From the IMG/VR virus record IMGVR_UViG_3300022200_005406, positions 1 to 24,098 of that record: a stretch of 24,098 nucleotides of DNA; one strand, written 5' to 3'. This DNA comes from a virus. A program made the translations under genes and the position numbers. Positions 13,860-20,632 of this stretch are shown one piece after another (the stretch's first letter is position 1; each line of letters begins with the position of its first letter). The notes beneath the pieces were generated by a model. It did not search any database. It saw nothing but the letters and a program-made list of their open reading frames with translations, and was not told where the DNA came from.

Positions 13860-15311
13860 TTAGTACCTTTCAATTTCTTGAGGGACATACTCTTTTTCAT
13901 CGAGAGCAGCCCGTTCGCGAATTTGCTCGAATGTATCTTCGATGAGCAACTCTCCATTGACGAAGATGGTGCGCATCAAATTGTCTTGCGGTTTAACAAT
14001 ATGTTCGGGTAGGCTACGGAAACCGCAGCTCCCAACTCCACACTGTCGCACAAGAGCCAGGCGACCTTGCTTCGACTGCTTGCCTTTGTCAGTGATGGGA
14101 TCTTTACTGAATCCGACCCATTCCCCGCCATCGATTCGAATTGCGGACGCCTTCATTGCATATTTGAGGGTGTCGCGGTTCCATGCTTGGAGCAGACCTC
14201 CACCCATGCCGAATGCAATGTTATCAGCGCTGAACCCTTTTGCTTTGAGGTTCTCCAAGATGACAGGCAACGACGCTTCATTGATACCATCCCCTTGGAT
14301 CACACGGATGTAAGGAGGAAGAACCTTATACCCTTTCGAGTTGACAGTGAAACCAAACTTCTCAGCGAGAATCTCGATCACTTCAACAGGCACCGTTTCC
14401 GGATCACCTGAGTCAGGACGTACCACTAAGGTGCCGCCCATATTGACGATCTTATCTTTGAGCTGTTCACCCCAAAGATCACGGCAAGCTGCGTAGATAT
14501 CAAAGCTGTCAGAAACACAGGCGACAATCTTTCCAGGGCCGCCAAACGTGTCTAGCATATTTTCGTACGCGTCGACCTCATTCTCACGTCCCCACGAGGT
14601 GATCGTAGAGTGTTCAGAAGCGGGAATCGAGAACCCAACCACCTGATCGGTGTTGTAGTATGCCATCACCCCTTCGATTGCCTCGAACGTATCAGTGCCC
14701 ATGAAGTTGATCAAATGGCCCATACCACCAAGAACAGCGGTCTCACCAGAAGAAGCGCCACGAGCTCCAAAGTCGTGCAGTTTGAACATCAGTTGATCCA
14801 TCACAGGAACGTCCGACGTTTCGTTTAGATATTTGGCAATCACGACTTTCATCTTACGACTTTTGGTCGCAACGGTGGAAGGATACCACACACCACGCAG
14901 CAAAGCGGTCTCGATGTACGAGGTCAGCCACCACAGACGAGGATCGGTATTAACAACCTGCACTTGGACGTTGCGAGTATCCATTACAGTCCCTTCCGGA
15001 ACAGCTTGGATCTCAAGAGGAAGCATGCCATTGTATTCATTGACGATGACTTCCCAACCTTCGCGGTTGAATGGAAGACCGTGTGCAGTGACGATCTTCT
15101 CGGCCCGATCGATGTCTTTCATCGTGATCGGAGTAAGTAGGTAGTCTTTGATGAACGCTTGCAGCCCAAAGAACACCGACTTGTCTTCGCCTCCACGCGA
15201 CTCGATGTACGAGCTGATATGCGTGGTCCCTTTGGGATATTGCTTCCACTGACTGAATTTGTAGCTGTCAGTGCGGACAATAAGACTCATAAGTGATAGT
15301 GCGTTTTTCAT
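13860..15311 (-). CDS. nadV: Nicotinamide phosphoribosyltransferase (NAMPT)
   Basis: A 483-residue enzyme that joins nicotinamide to phosphoribosyl pyrophosphate to make NMN, the first step of recycling nicotinamide to NAD+. Family landmarks are present: DSYKFSQ near the N terminus (15-21), the nicotinamide pocket KLHDFGARGASSGETA (D180), the catalytic His in IPASEHSTITSWG (H234, matching human His247), and VVRPDSGDPE (R298, D300) for the phosphoribosyl group. Length is typical (human NAMPT 491). The ATG has GGAG eight bases upstream, held in a hairpin loop, and a strong promoter precedes it. NadV with an NMN adenylyltransferase is the two-enzyme NAD+ reconstitution route known as NARP2 in phages; KVP40-type phages also carry nadV. 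The adenylyltransferases are encoded 2-4 kb upstream on the same strand. Confidence 0.96.
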   Translation of the reverse strand: MKNALSLMSLIVRTDSYKFSQWKQYPKGTTHISSYIESRGGEDKSVFFGLQAFIKDYLLTPITMKDIDRAEKIVTAHGLPFNREGWEVIVNEYNGMLPLEIQAVPEGTVMDTRNVQVQVVNTDPRLWWLTSYIETALLRGVWYPSTVATKSRKMKVVIAKYLNETSDVPVMDQLMFKLHDFGARGASSGETAVLGGMGHLINFMGTDTFEAIEGVMAYYNTDQVVGFSIPASEHSTITSWGRENEVDAYENMLDTFGGPGKIVACVSDSFDIYAACRDLWGEQLKDKIVNMGGTLVVRPDSGDPETVPVEVIEILAEKFGFTVNSKGYKVLPPYIRVIQGDGINEASLPVILENLKAKGFSADNIAFGMGGGLLQAWNRDTLKYAMKASAIRIDGGEWVGFSKDPITDKGKQSKQGRLALVRQCGVGSCGFRSLPEHIVKPQDNLMRTIFVNGELLIEDTFEQIRERAALDEKEYVPQEIERY

Positions 15312-15361
15312 AATAGAAACTCCTTCTATTGTTTGTGTTGTGCCAGCTCTCTCTGAACTGG
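15312..15361 (-). promoter_or_regulatory. Twin-hairpin leader of nadV
   Basis: First hairpin (15343-15361): stem CCAGTTC/GAGCTGG (7 bp, one G-U) with loop AGAGA. Second hairpin (15312-15330): stem AATAGAA/TTCTATT (7 bp, perfect) with loop GGAGT, the ribosome site; the ATG follows immediately. The spacer is 12 bases. The two loops match those of the leaders before the NadM-Nudix, pnuC and 120-aa genes, while the stems differ in sequence but still pair. Confidence 0.7.
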
Positions 15362-15374
15362 TCTTTCATTCTAG

Positions 15375-15402
15375 ATAGTAGCATATTCTACAGTAATGTC
15401 AA
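15375..15402 (-). promoter_or_regulatory. Strong sigma70-type promoter for nadV
   Basis: Minus strand TTGACA (15397-15402), a 16-bp spacer, and TACTAT (15375-15380) with a TGC extended -10 just before it. It overlaps the end of the CYTH gene, and the predicted start of transcription lies just before the first leader hairpin. This suggests that host RNA polymerase expresses nadV early. Confidence 0.6.
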
Positions 15403-15888
15403 CAGATTCCTTGCATATGCTACATCAGAAAGTCTGGAACTGGTAAAGTCGTAATATCTATTTTTCGGAACATCATAAACTATATGCGATTTCAAAAGGT
15501 CGAGAATTTCTTCGGGCTTGTCAGCTTTCGAATCAAGCATCTCGCATTCTGCCATCGCAAAATAGATAGAACCTTGATCGAAGAAGAAATCAATGTCCCA
15601 CGTATTTCCGTACTTATCCTTCGAGGTGTATCTTTCCTTTTCGAGACGATTCGAACATACAGGATAGCAACGTTCGAATTCTTCTTTCGATATTTCCATT
15701 TCAAATTCTTCAATCACATCGTTTTGGACTAGCTTGTAGTTGAACGTGTAAAAACCATCTTGATTTCTGAAACGTGCTCCACGGTTATCATACCCTTGAA
15801 CGATTCGAGAACCATTTAGACTATTCGTGTGTACAAACATTGTATACGATTCAGGACTTAAAACGTATTTAAGTTCGTTTTCGATCAT
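15388..15888 (-). CDS. CYTH-domain protein (triphosphate tunnel fold)
   Basis: A 166-residue protein beginning MIENELKYVL, the ExExK signature (E3, E5, K7) of the CYTH superfamily. Later strands fit the tunnel fold: YTFNYKLV, EEFEMEIS, a basic RLEKERYT turn, WDIDFFFDQG, and AECEM with acidic metal ligands. Members include adenylate cyclase IV, thiamine triphosphatase, inorganic triphosphatase and RNA triphosphatases; the metal-dependent reaction at a triphosphate is a family inference and the substrate is unknown. The GGAG site is eight bases before the ATG. It lies just upstream of nadV and carries the nadV promoter in its final codons. Confidence 0.7.
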   Translation of the reverse strand: MIENELKYVLSPESYTMFVHTNSLNGSRIVQGYDNRGARFRNQDGFYTFNYKLVQNDVIEEFEMEISKEEFERCYPVCSNRLEKERYTSKDKYGNTWDIDFFFDQGSIYFAMAECEMLDSKADKPEEILDLLKSHIVYDVPKNRYYDFTSSRLSDVAYARNLLTLL

Positions 15889-15912
15889 TCAATTAGCTCC
15901 ATTTTAGCTGCT

Positions 15913-16170
15913 TCATACCATTTTCACAGTCACGGTCGTTTCAACTTTCAACGGCTTGACGCTAACGGCCTTGAACTTTTTGTTCCGGTTGGTTAGCTGT
16001 GTAACCTCATTGCAAAAATCCGTCCAGCTCGTGAATGATCGATAGTTGATTGTTTCTTCATAATGCTCTGGATATCCGTGACCAGGATTTGTTCTCGAGC
16101 GTTCGTCGCCAGGAATGTAGATTCGGTCTACAGTAATGATTGCCCAATGCTCTTCATCTGGAATATTCAT
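15913..16170 (-). CDS. Hypothetical protein, 85 aa
   Basis: Starts MNIPDEEHWAIITVDRIYIP, with AGGAG six bases before the ATG and a TAATG overlap with the preceding 33-aa gene. Predicted strands at 9-19 and 65-85 surround a polar loop (RSRTNPGHGYPEHYEE) and a helix (TSWTDFCNEVTQLTNRNKK). No motif recognised. Confidence 0.65.
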   Translation of the reverse strand: MNIPDEEHWAIITVDRIYIPGDERSRTNPGHGYPEHYEETINYRSFTSWTDFCNEVTQLTNRNKKFKAVSVKPLKVETTVTVKMV

Positions 16171-16271
16171 TAACGTCTCCTCTTGTTGATTGTACGGCGC
16201 ACGTCAAACACAATCTTAAACCTAGGGAGGATCTCAATCCGAAACCAACCAACTCTAAAATTGATATTCAT
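16170..16271 (-). CDS. Tiny basic protein, 33 aa
   Basis: This short frame exactly fills the gap between the zinc-ribbon gene and the 85-aa gene: its ATG overlaps the preceding stop (ATGA), and its TAA overlaps the next ATG (TAATG). The protein begins MNINFRVGWFRIEILPRFKI and ends in a basic run (NKRRR). An amphipathic or membrane-active basic peptide is possible. The double coupling is the main argument that it is a gene. Confidence 0.6.
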   Translation of the reverse strand: MNINFRVGWFRIEILPRFKIVFDVRRTINKRRR

Positions 16272-16579
16272 TTGATACCTGCGTCGTCGATATAGGATTT
16301 GCTCTTATACCAACTACTGGACCATGGTGTGAGATTGTTATAGTCGAAAGGCCAATCTTTTCTCGGAACGTCTGCGATAGACGAGCAGACGGGACATTTG
16401 AAGCAAACTGCTGGATCTCGAGAGCCCCAGCTATCGCCAGGAACTCCCTCGTAATACCGGAGATCGTCCTTATCAACCAACAAGGTTGCTTCACATCCTT
16501 TGTGGCCGTTACCGTGTCCCGTGCAGACCGCTTCCATAGCCCACTTTTCGCCATAACGGCCTGGTTTAAGAACTTTCAT
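16268..16579 (-). CDS. Zinc-ribbon-like hypothetical protein, 103 aa
   Basis: Starts MKVLKPGRYGEKWAMEAVCT; the GGAG site is six bases upstream and the gene overlaps the HNH gene by 14 bases. Cys and His residues are arranged as C19, H22/H26, C30, then C59, C62 and C65, so one or two zinc sites are likely (CTGHGNGHKGC and FKCPVC). Tryptophans cluster in the second half. Small zinc-ribbon proteins of this sort in phages can modulate transcription or bind nucleic acid; the role here is unproven. An overlapping frame of similar length is a shadow without a ribosome site. Confidence 0.7.
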   Translation of the reverse strand: MKVLKPGRYGEKWAMEAVCTGHGNGHKGCEATLLVDKDDLRYYEGVPGDSWGSRDPAVCFKCPVCSSIADVPRKDWPFDYNNLTPWSSSWYKSKSYIDDAGIK

Positions 16580-17072
16580 TATTTACTCCACGTGTTAACC
16601 GTTGTAGATTTTCCGCAATTAGATGAAGTTCGTCAACAGTCGCATCGTTTTTAATTCTGTTGGCTCTATTTGAGCAAACGATTACGTTCTCAGGCACATA
16701 ACCTTTGGTTGGATTTAAACGATCGATACTTTTATTGCGATCGGGAAACGCAATGCAGTCTTCCTGAGTTTCGTTTAACCTGACCCCTAAATACGGACAA
16801 GTGTTAGTGTTGTCTAGAGCTTCTCGTAACCATTCCAACGTCAACATGAATTCTATCCCTCGCTCACGAGATCTCATCTTTATCTCGTTAAATCTTTCCC
16901 GCGAGCGATTATACACGTAGTTGTTTTTTCTACGTTTTGCATGAGCGTCCGTGACACAACGGGGACAAGTATTGTCGAGTACAGCAAACGCTTGCAAACC
17001 GTGACGTTTACACACGTTGTAGTACTTTTTTGTCCCCGTTGCTTTTGCTTCTGAAAGATTACTCGCTATCAT
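16566..17072 (-). CDS. HNH/endonuclease VII-type nuclease
   Basis: A 168-residue protein with an N-terminal zinc knuckle (C21, H24, C36, C39), a basic linker (KRRKNNYVYNRSRERFNEIK) and a C-terminal region typical of phage HNH-type endonucleases: CPYLGVRLN (92-100), SIDRLNPTKGYVPENV (115-130) and CSNRANRIKNDAT. These proteins are often free-standing homing-like nucleases that move between phage genomes. GGGAGAG lies 4 bases before the ATG, and an exact T4-type late promoter and a hairpin lie upstream. It interrupts the NAD gene region between the NadM-Nudix gene and nadV, which fits insertion. Confidence 0.75.
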   Translation of the reverse strand: MIASNLSEAKATGTKKYYNVCKRHGLQAFAVLDNTCPRCVTDAHAKRRKNNYVYNRSRERFNEIKMRSRERGIEFMLTLEWLREALDNTNTCPYLGVRLNETQEDCIAFPDRNKSIDRLNPTKGYVPENVIVCSNRANRIKNDATVDELHLIAENLQRLTRGVNNESS

Positions 17073-17080
17073 TTTACTCT

Positions 17081-17108
17081 CCCGGTAAAGTTTGTTTCCC
17101 TTACCGGG
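17081..17108 (-). other. 8-bp hairpin before the HNH gene
   Basis: Arms CCCGGTAA and TTACCGGG surround a 12-base loop, ending just before the GGGAGAG ribosome site. The late-promoter start is expected inside the left arm, so the full hairpin would form only on readthrough mRNA from the NadM-Nudix gene and might then limit translation of the nuclease from early transcripts, as seen for T4 intron and homing genes. Confidence 0.45.
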
Positions 17109-17116
17109 TATTTATA
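17109..17116 (-). promoter_or_regulatory. T4-type late promoter upstream of the HNH gene
   Basis: An exact TATAAATA followed by C, immediately after the NadM-Nudix stop codon. This octamer is the T4 late promoter consensus read by the gp55 sigma factor. It should start RNA near 17103 and drive the HNH nuclease and the small genes after it. Confidence 0.65.
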
Positions 17117-18289
17117 TCAAATTCCTAGAAAATGTGAAATAATATGGTAGTGATCCTCAAAAAATTCCTCTTGGCGCAGTTTACTGAATGGCAACCAATA
17201 TGCATCAGCAGCATCATCGGACCCCTTGACTTTAGGTAACTCACCGACACCAAGATCGATAAAGTACGCTTGGGTAATAGTACGGCCTCGCTGAGAACGG
17301 TTGGGAGCATCAAACGTTTTGGATTCTTTGATGGACCCTTTGAGCACGGGAACAGGAACTTTAATCTTCGTCTCCTCTTTCAATTCCCTAATGCAGCCAT
17401 CCAACATTGTCTCGTCTTGATTGAGGAAACCGCCAGGCAACGCTTGCAAATTTTTCCCAGGCATGTCGCCACGCTTGACCAGGAGGATGTGACCAGATTG
17501 AACCACGACAGCATCGACAGTCATGAACGTTGGAGGGAAAGGTGCGGCCTTCCACGCTTCCTTGTACTTTTTGATCATCTGGTATTCCGTACGAAGGGTC
17601 AGCCATGAGTCGGAATAACCGTCAGGACCGTCAGCGACAATTTTCGAAACCACACGAACGGCTTCTTTCGGCATGACGGAGGCCGGATTCAGACCTTCTA
17701 CGTTGTTCCCGAGAAGAGCTACGCGAATATCAGTCGCATTGATACCACCAACATCTGGAACTTCAATATGGTTCTTCCAACGCGGGAAGATATTCAGGTA
17801 GTAGCTGGTGCTATCTTTGGAGTGGCCGATCAGACCGACGTCTTTCGCGTAAGGAACCGCATCATCGACGATCTTCTGAATCGCGTTGACCCATTTGTTG
17901 TCGTCGTACGGGTAATCGGAGACAGGAACGACAAGAACACGAGGCACTGTATAAGCACCACGCTCAGCACCAATGTCTTCGCCGTTGATCGTGGTCGTCT
18001 GATCTTTGTAGATCGACTCGATCATGGCTTTGCGTTCTTGGAATGTGAAGGGGTTTCGAATATTGCGAGCTGCAAAACTAGAACCGACAACAACGATGAC
18101 CTGTTTAGCTTGCTCGAGCGCGGCATCGATGACCGCTTTGTGTCCATTGTGGAATGGCGAAAATCTCCCAATAAAGACTAGTGCGTCACGCACCGTCTTG
18201 TCTTGTTGTGGCTTCTTCGACTTGGGCAAGTTGTCAAACTCACCAGTCCAGTATTCGCCGCTTTTCTTATCGCGAGGATCATATTCCAT
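17117..18289 (-). CDS. Bifunctional NMN adenylyltransferase / Nudix hydrolase (NadM-Nudix)
   Basis: A 390-residue fusion. The N-terminal half is an NMN adenylyltransferase that makes NAD+ from NMN and ATP: GRFSPFHNGH (41-50) carries the HxGH nucleotidyltransferase motif, and INATDIR (183-189) is the ISxTxxR-type motif. The C-terminal half is a Nudix domain with the full box from G287 (GGFLNQDE...RELKEET), preceded by a strand that reads VDAVVVQSGHILLVKR; such domains in these fusions hydrolyse ADP-ribose. The same architecture is known in cyanobacterial NadM-Nudix and the KVP40 natV product. The start ATG at 18289 follows the SD-loop hairpin. It works directly on NMN made by NadV and by the NadR kinase domain. 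The first 30 residues are a lysine-rich extension. Confidence 0.94.
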   Translation of the reverse strand: MEYDPRDKKSGEYWTGEFDNLPKSKKPQQDKTVRDALVFIGRFSPFHNGHKAVIDAALEQAKQVIVVVGSSFAARNIRNPFTFQERKAMIESIYKDQTTTINGEDIGAERGAYTVPRVLVVPVSDYPYDDNKWVNAIQKIVDDAVPYAKDVGLIGHSKDSTSYYLNIFPRWKNHIEVPDVGGINATDIRVALLGNNVEGLNPASVMPKEAVRVVSKIVADGPDGYSDSWLTLRTEYQMIKKYKEAWKAAPFPPTFMTVDAVVVQSGHILLVKRGDMPGKNLQALPGGFLNQDETMLDGCIRELKEETKIKVPVPVLKGSIKESKTFDAPNRSQRGRTITQAYFIDLGVGELPKVKGSDDAADAYWLPFSKLRQEEFFEDHYHIISHFLGI

Positions 18290-18291
18290 GT

Positions 18292-18335
18292 GCAAAAACT
18301 CCTTTTGCTATATTATGTGGGCCTCTCTGGCTCAC
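18292..18335 (-). promoter_or_regulatory. Twin-hairpin leader of the NadM-Nudix gene
   Basis: First hairpin (18317-18335): GTGAGCC/GGCCCAC with one A-C mismatch and loop AGAGA. Second hairpin (18292-18308): GCAAAA/TTTTGC with loop GGAGT, holding the ribosome site nine bases before the ATG. The spacer is 8 bases. The late promoter upstream would start RNA at about the first base of hairpin 1. Confidence 0.7.
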
Positions 18336-18340
18336 GTTTG

Positions 18341-18348
18341 TATTTATA
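18341..18348 (-). promoter_or_regulatory. T4-type late promoter upstream of the NadM-Nudix gene
   Basis: Exact TATAAATA followed by C. RNA from it should start within a base or two of 18335, where the first leader hairpin begins. It implies late-phase expression of this NAD gene in addition to any readthrough from upstream. Confidence 0.65.
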
Positions 18349-18350
18349 TG

Positions 18351-18536
18351 TCACTTTTGCTGACGAGCAGCAGTCTCCCACGACAATTTCATTAGGTCGT
18401 AGCAAAGATTGTACATTTGACGATCCCTAGTGACATCAGGCATTGACTTGCATATTAACCCATGAAACTCATCGAAAGACAACGTGTCGATTTTGTTTAT
18501 TTGATCCTTACGCATATCAAAGATTGAAGTGGTCAT
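18351..18536 (-). CDS. Small hypothetical protein, 61 aa
   Basis: Its ATG overlaps the stop of the NadR-like gene (TAATG), and GAGGGA lies five to ten bases upstream inside that gene. This start is preferred to an upstream in-frame one that would lie wholly within the NadR-like gene. The product, beginning MTTSIFDMRKDQINKIDTLS, is a helical soluble protein with two Cys and no recognised motif. Its expression is coupled to the NadR-like enzyme. Confidence 0.65.
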   Translation of the reverse strand: MTTSIFDMRKDQINKIDTLSFDEFHGLICKSMPDVTRDRQMYNLCYDLMKLSWETAARQQK

Positions 18537-19567
18537 TAGTCCCTCACGTATTCCGCGATGTGCTTTGTTTGATCGTCGAAAAGATGGATGACCTTTCGAG
18601 CGACTTCCATTTGCTGGTAACGCTGCGACGTTGCAGTAACAACGTGGTAGTTGCAACCATATTCTTCCAGAAGATCAATCCAGAATTGAGTCGGGCTCTC
18701 ACGCTTGTCACCGCCATAGCGAATAGGATCAGCTTCGAAGGGAATCAGATCGTTCATCACGATATACAGGTCAGACTTGGTACGTTTCGCGTAGTATTCT
18801 ACGAGATCGTTGTCGTGATCAGTGCCTCCACCCCAAAGACGGTAGTAGCCCAACGTGCTGAATAAATCAGTGTCTTGGAAGATGAACGGCTTGTTGAACA
18901 GATCGTGTTGAGCAGTTTGCTGTAAAGCATACTGCCCGTGGATGATATCTCGCATCTTATCATCAGTGATTTCAGCGCCAACAGTTTCGAGATATTCACG
19001 AGCCCATTCGGGAACAAAGTGTCCATTGAGCTCTTTAGCGAGCCATCGAGTCATCGTGGTTTTCCCGCAACTCTCAGCACCGAAGATAGTCACAGTTTTA
19101 CGAATGTTGCGCTGAAAAGCAGGGAGGATAAACTCGAAGCTGTCCATCAAATCGTGCCTGACATCGGATCCCTTAATTGGAACCGTCTCCCGATAGCGGT
19201 TGCATGGCATGAATTTGCAGCCGAGAACATTAGCCATATCCATCCCGTAGAGCTCGCTGGCAACAAAGTAGTCGTCGGGTTGAACGTCCACAAACTCTCG
19301 AACAATGTCTTTCCACACATTCCAGAAGTCAGGGTGTTCGCTGGGATCTTGAGGGACGTCACGGTGCAAGTGATGAATTGTGACTTTAGAGTCCAACCTA
19401 TACACTTCGTTAAACGCTGTTACTCGCTTCCAGCCCTCAACAGGTTCTCGGTCCATCGTGCCAACAATTACGTGGACATGGCCTGCTAAATTTTTAGCGT
19501 AGTCGATCAGGTACTTGTGCCCAACAGTGGGCACAAGTGCAGTCATTAAAACAATAGCATTAGTCAT
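18536..19567 (-). CDS. nadR: NadR-like NMN adenylyltransferase / ribosylnicotinamide kinase
   Basis: A 343-residue bifunctional enzyme. Residues 1-150 form an adenylyltransferase domain with TVGH (14-17) as the (H/T)xGH site and IKGSDVR (131-137) as the second substrate motif. Residues 158-330 form a P-loop kinase: Walker A GAESCGKT (163-170), EWAREY (187-192) and FQDTD (230-234), matching the ribosylnicotinamide kinase half of NadR. It would phosphorylate nicotinamide riboside to NMN and adenylylate NMN to NAD+. Unlike Enterobacteria NadR there is no N-terminal helix-turn-helix, so it is not a DNA-binding repressor. AAGGA lies eight bases before the ATG. Linkage to pnuC and nadE supports its job in riboside uptake. 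Confidence 0.92.
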   Translation of the reverse strand: MTNAIVLMTALVPTVGHKYLIDYAKNLAGHVHVIVGTMDREPVEGWKRVTAFNEVYRLDSKVTIHHLHRDVPQDPSEHPDFWNVWKDIVREFVDVQPDDYFVASELYGMDMANVLGCKFMPCNRYRETVPIKGSDVRHDLMDSFEFILPAFQRNIRKTVTIFGAESCGKTTMTRWLAKELNGHFVPEWAREYLETVGAEITDDKMRDIIHGQYALQQTAQHDLFNKPFIFQDTDLFSTLGYYRLWGGGTDHDNDLVEYYAKRTKSDLYIVMNDLIPFEADPIRYGGDKRESPTQFWIDLLEEYGCNYHVVTATSQRYQQMEVARKVIHLFDDQTKHIAEYVRD

Positions 19568-19763
19568 CGTTCGATTCCTTGTCTGAAACTTTCAGGATGA
19601 GACGTTTCACTGCATCGAAGAAATTATCGTGCTGGTCAACAAAGCCATTGGCTTTCATTACGTCAACCAGTTCAATAGCTGCATCCGCCGATAATTTGTT
19701 TTCGGCAACGAGATCGAGAATCTTGTTAACAGTACAACTAACAAACCTGATAGGCTTATCCAT
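19560..19763 (-). CDS. Small hypothetical protein, 67 aa
   Basis: Starts MDKPIRFVSCTVNKILDLVA two bases after the nadE stop and overlaps the NadR-like start by 8 bases. The body is two or three amphipathic helices (LSADAAIELVDVMKANGFVD...FDAVKRLILKV). No known motif is visible. An in-frame TTG six bases upstream is an alternative start. Its place between two NAD enzymes suggests co-expression, not necessarily shared function. Confidence 0.65.
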   Translation of the reverse strand: MDKPIRFVSCTVNKILDLVAENKLSADAAIELVDVMKANGFVDQHDNFFDAVKRLILKVSDKESNDD

Positions 19764-19765
19764 GA

Positions 19766-20584
19766 TCAATCGTCCAATTTAAAGCCAACCGGCCAGTTTC
19801 TCTTGTGTCGTGTCTTTTCATACTGCGCTACAATCTTTGCAACTACAGCGGCTTCAATATACTTGCCCTCAAGGAAATTGTCAAGGTCTTCGTATGAAAA
19901 ACCTAGCGCAACTTCATCGGGGTTTTGTGGTTTGTTGTCCTCAAGATCGGCAGTCGGTGTTTTGTTAAACATCGTACTAGGTGCGCCGAGCGTTTCTGCA
20001 ATCTTACGAACCTGGCGCTTATTCAAACCATTGAGCACAGTAACATCGCACGCTTGATCGCCCCACTTGGTGTAGAATGCTGGAACCAGCTCAGAGTTGT
20101 GATCAGTCCCCACAACTAGACACCCGAGAAGTCCGGCGATGTCGTATTGTGCGACCATTCGGATTCTTGCTTTCACGTTGCCTTTGTTGAAGTCCGAATG
20201 GTGTTCGTTTTCAAACAGACCAGACAACTGACTGTGCAGCGTATCCGTCGGCTCTTTGATGTTTACCGTGATGACCTCGTCGGGATTAATGAACTGTAGC
20301 GAGGCTTGTGCGTCCGCCTCATCTCGTTGCGTGCCGTAGGGTAGGCGCACAGCGTAGAAGTATGCTGTGTATCCTTGTTCGCGCAGCTCTGTACAAGCAA
20401 TCTGGCACATGCGCCCTGCAGTCGTGCTGTCGACTCCACCGCTGATTCCAAGCACGTAGCCGTTGAGCCCAGTTTCGACCAGGTAGTTTTTAAGGTAATC
20501 AATTCGCGCTCTGGCTTCTGCGACGAAGTCAATATCCTCGGTTGCGCGAACGCCGTGGAGGTGGAAAATTTCGTGTTCGGTCAT
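19766..20584 (-). CDS. nadE: NH3-dependent NAD+ synthetase
   Basis: A 272-residue enzyme that amidates nicotinic acid adenine dinucleotide to NAD+ using ATP and ammonia. The ATP-pyrophosphatase P-loop SGGVDS is at 48-53. Other conserved blocks are VGTDHNSELVPAFYTKWGD, LNKRQVRKI and PTADLEDNKPQNPDEVALG, matching the E. coli NadE pattern and size (275). There is no glutaminase domain, so free ammonia is the donor. The ATG at 20584 is chosen because AGGAG lies seven bases upstream; the frame extends further but only over the upstream hairpin. It adds the deamido route, so the phage could use nicotinic acid precursors made by the host and adenylylated by NadD-like activity. Confidence 0.94.
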   Translation of the reverse strand: MTEHEIFHLHGVRATEDIDFVAEARARIDYLKNYLVETGLNGYVLGISGGVDSTTAGRMCQIACTELREQGYTAYFYAVRLPYGTQRDEADAQASLQFINPDEVITVNIKEPTDTLHSQLSGLFENEHHSDFNKGNVKARIRMVAQYDIAGLLGCLVVGTDHNSELVPAFYTKWGDQACDVTVLNGLNKRQVRKIAETLGAPSTMFNKTPTADLEDNKPQNPDEVALGFSYEDLDNFLEGKYIEAAVVAKIVAQYEKTRHKRNWPVGFKLDD

Positions 20585-20610
20585 TTTGCTTCTCCTATAA
20601 AATAGTGGTA

Positions 20611-20632
20611 GTGGCTGCAATTAAGCAGCCAC
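20611..20632. terminator. 8-bp hairpin around the pnuC stop codon
   Basis: Arms GTGGCTGC and GCAGCCAC enclose a 6-base loop containing the TAA stop of pnuC. No immediate U-run follows on the minus strand, so complete termination is doubtful. It may reduce readthrough to nadE or stabilise the pnuC message end. Confidence 0.4.

Noticed and set aside
16255-16554. 99-codon minus-strand frame overlapping the zinc-ribbon gene
   Set aside because: No ribosome site; the other frame has GGAG, coupling to the previous gene and paired Cys motifs.
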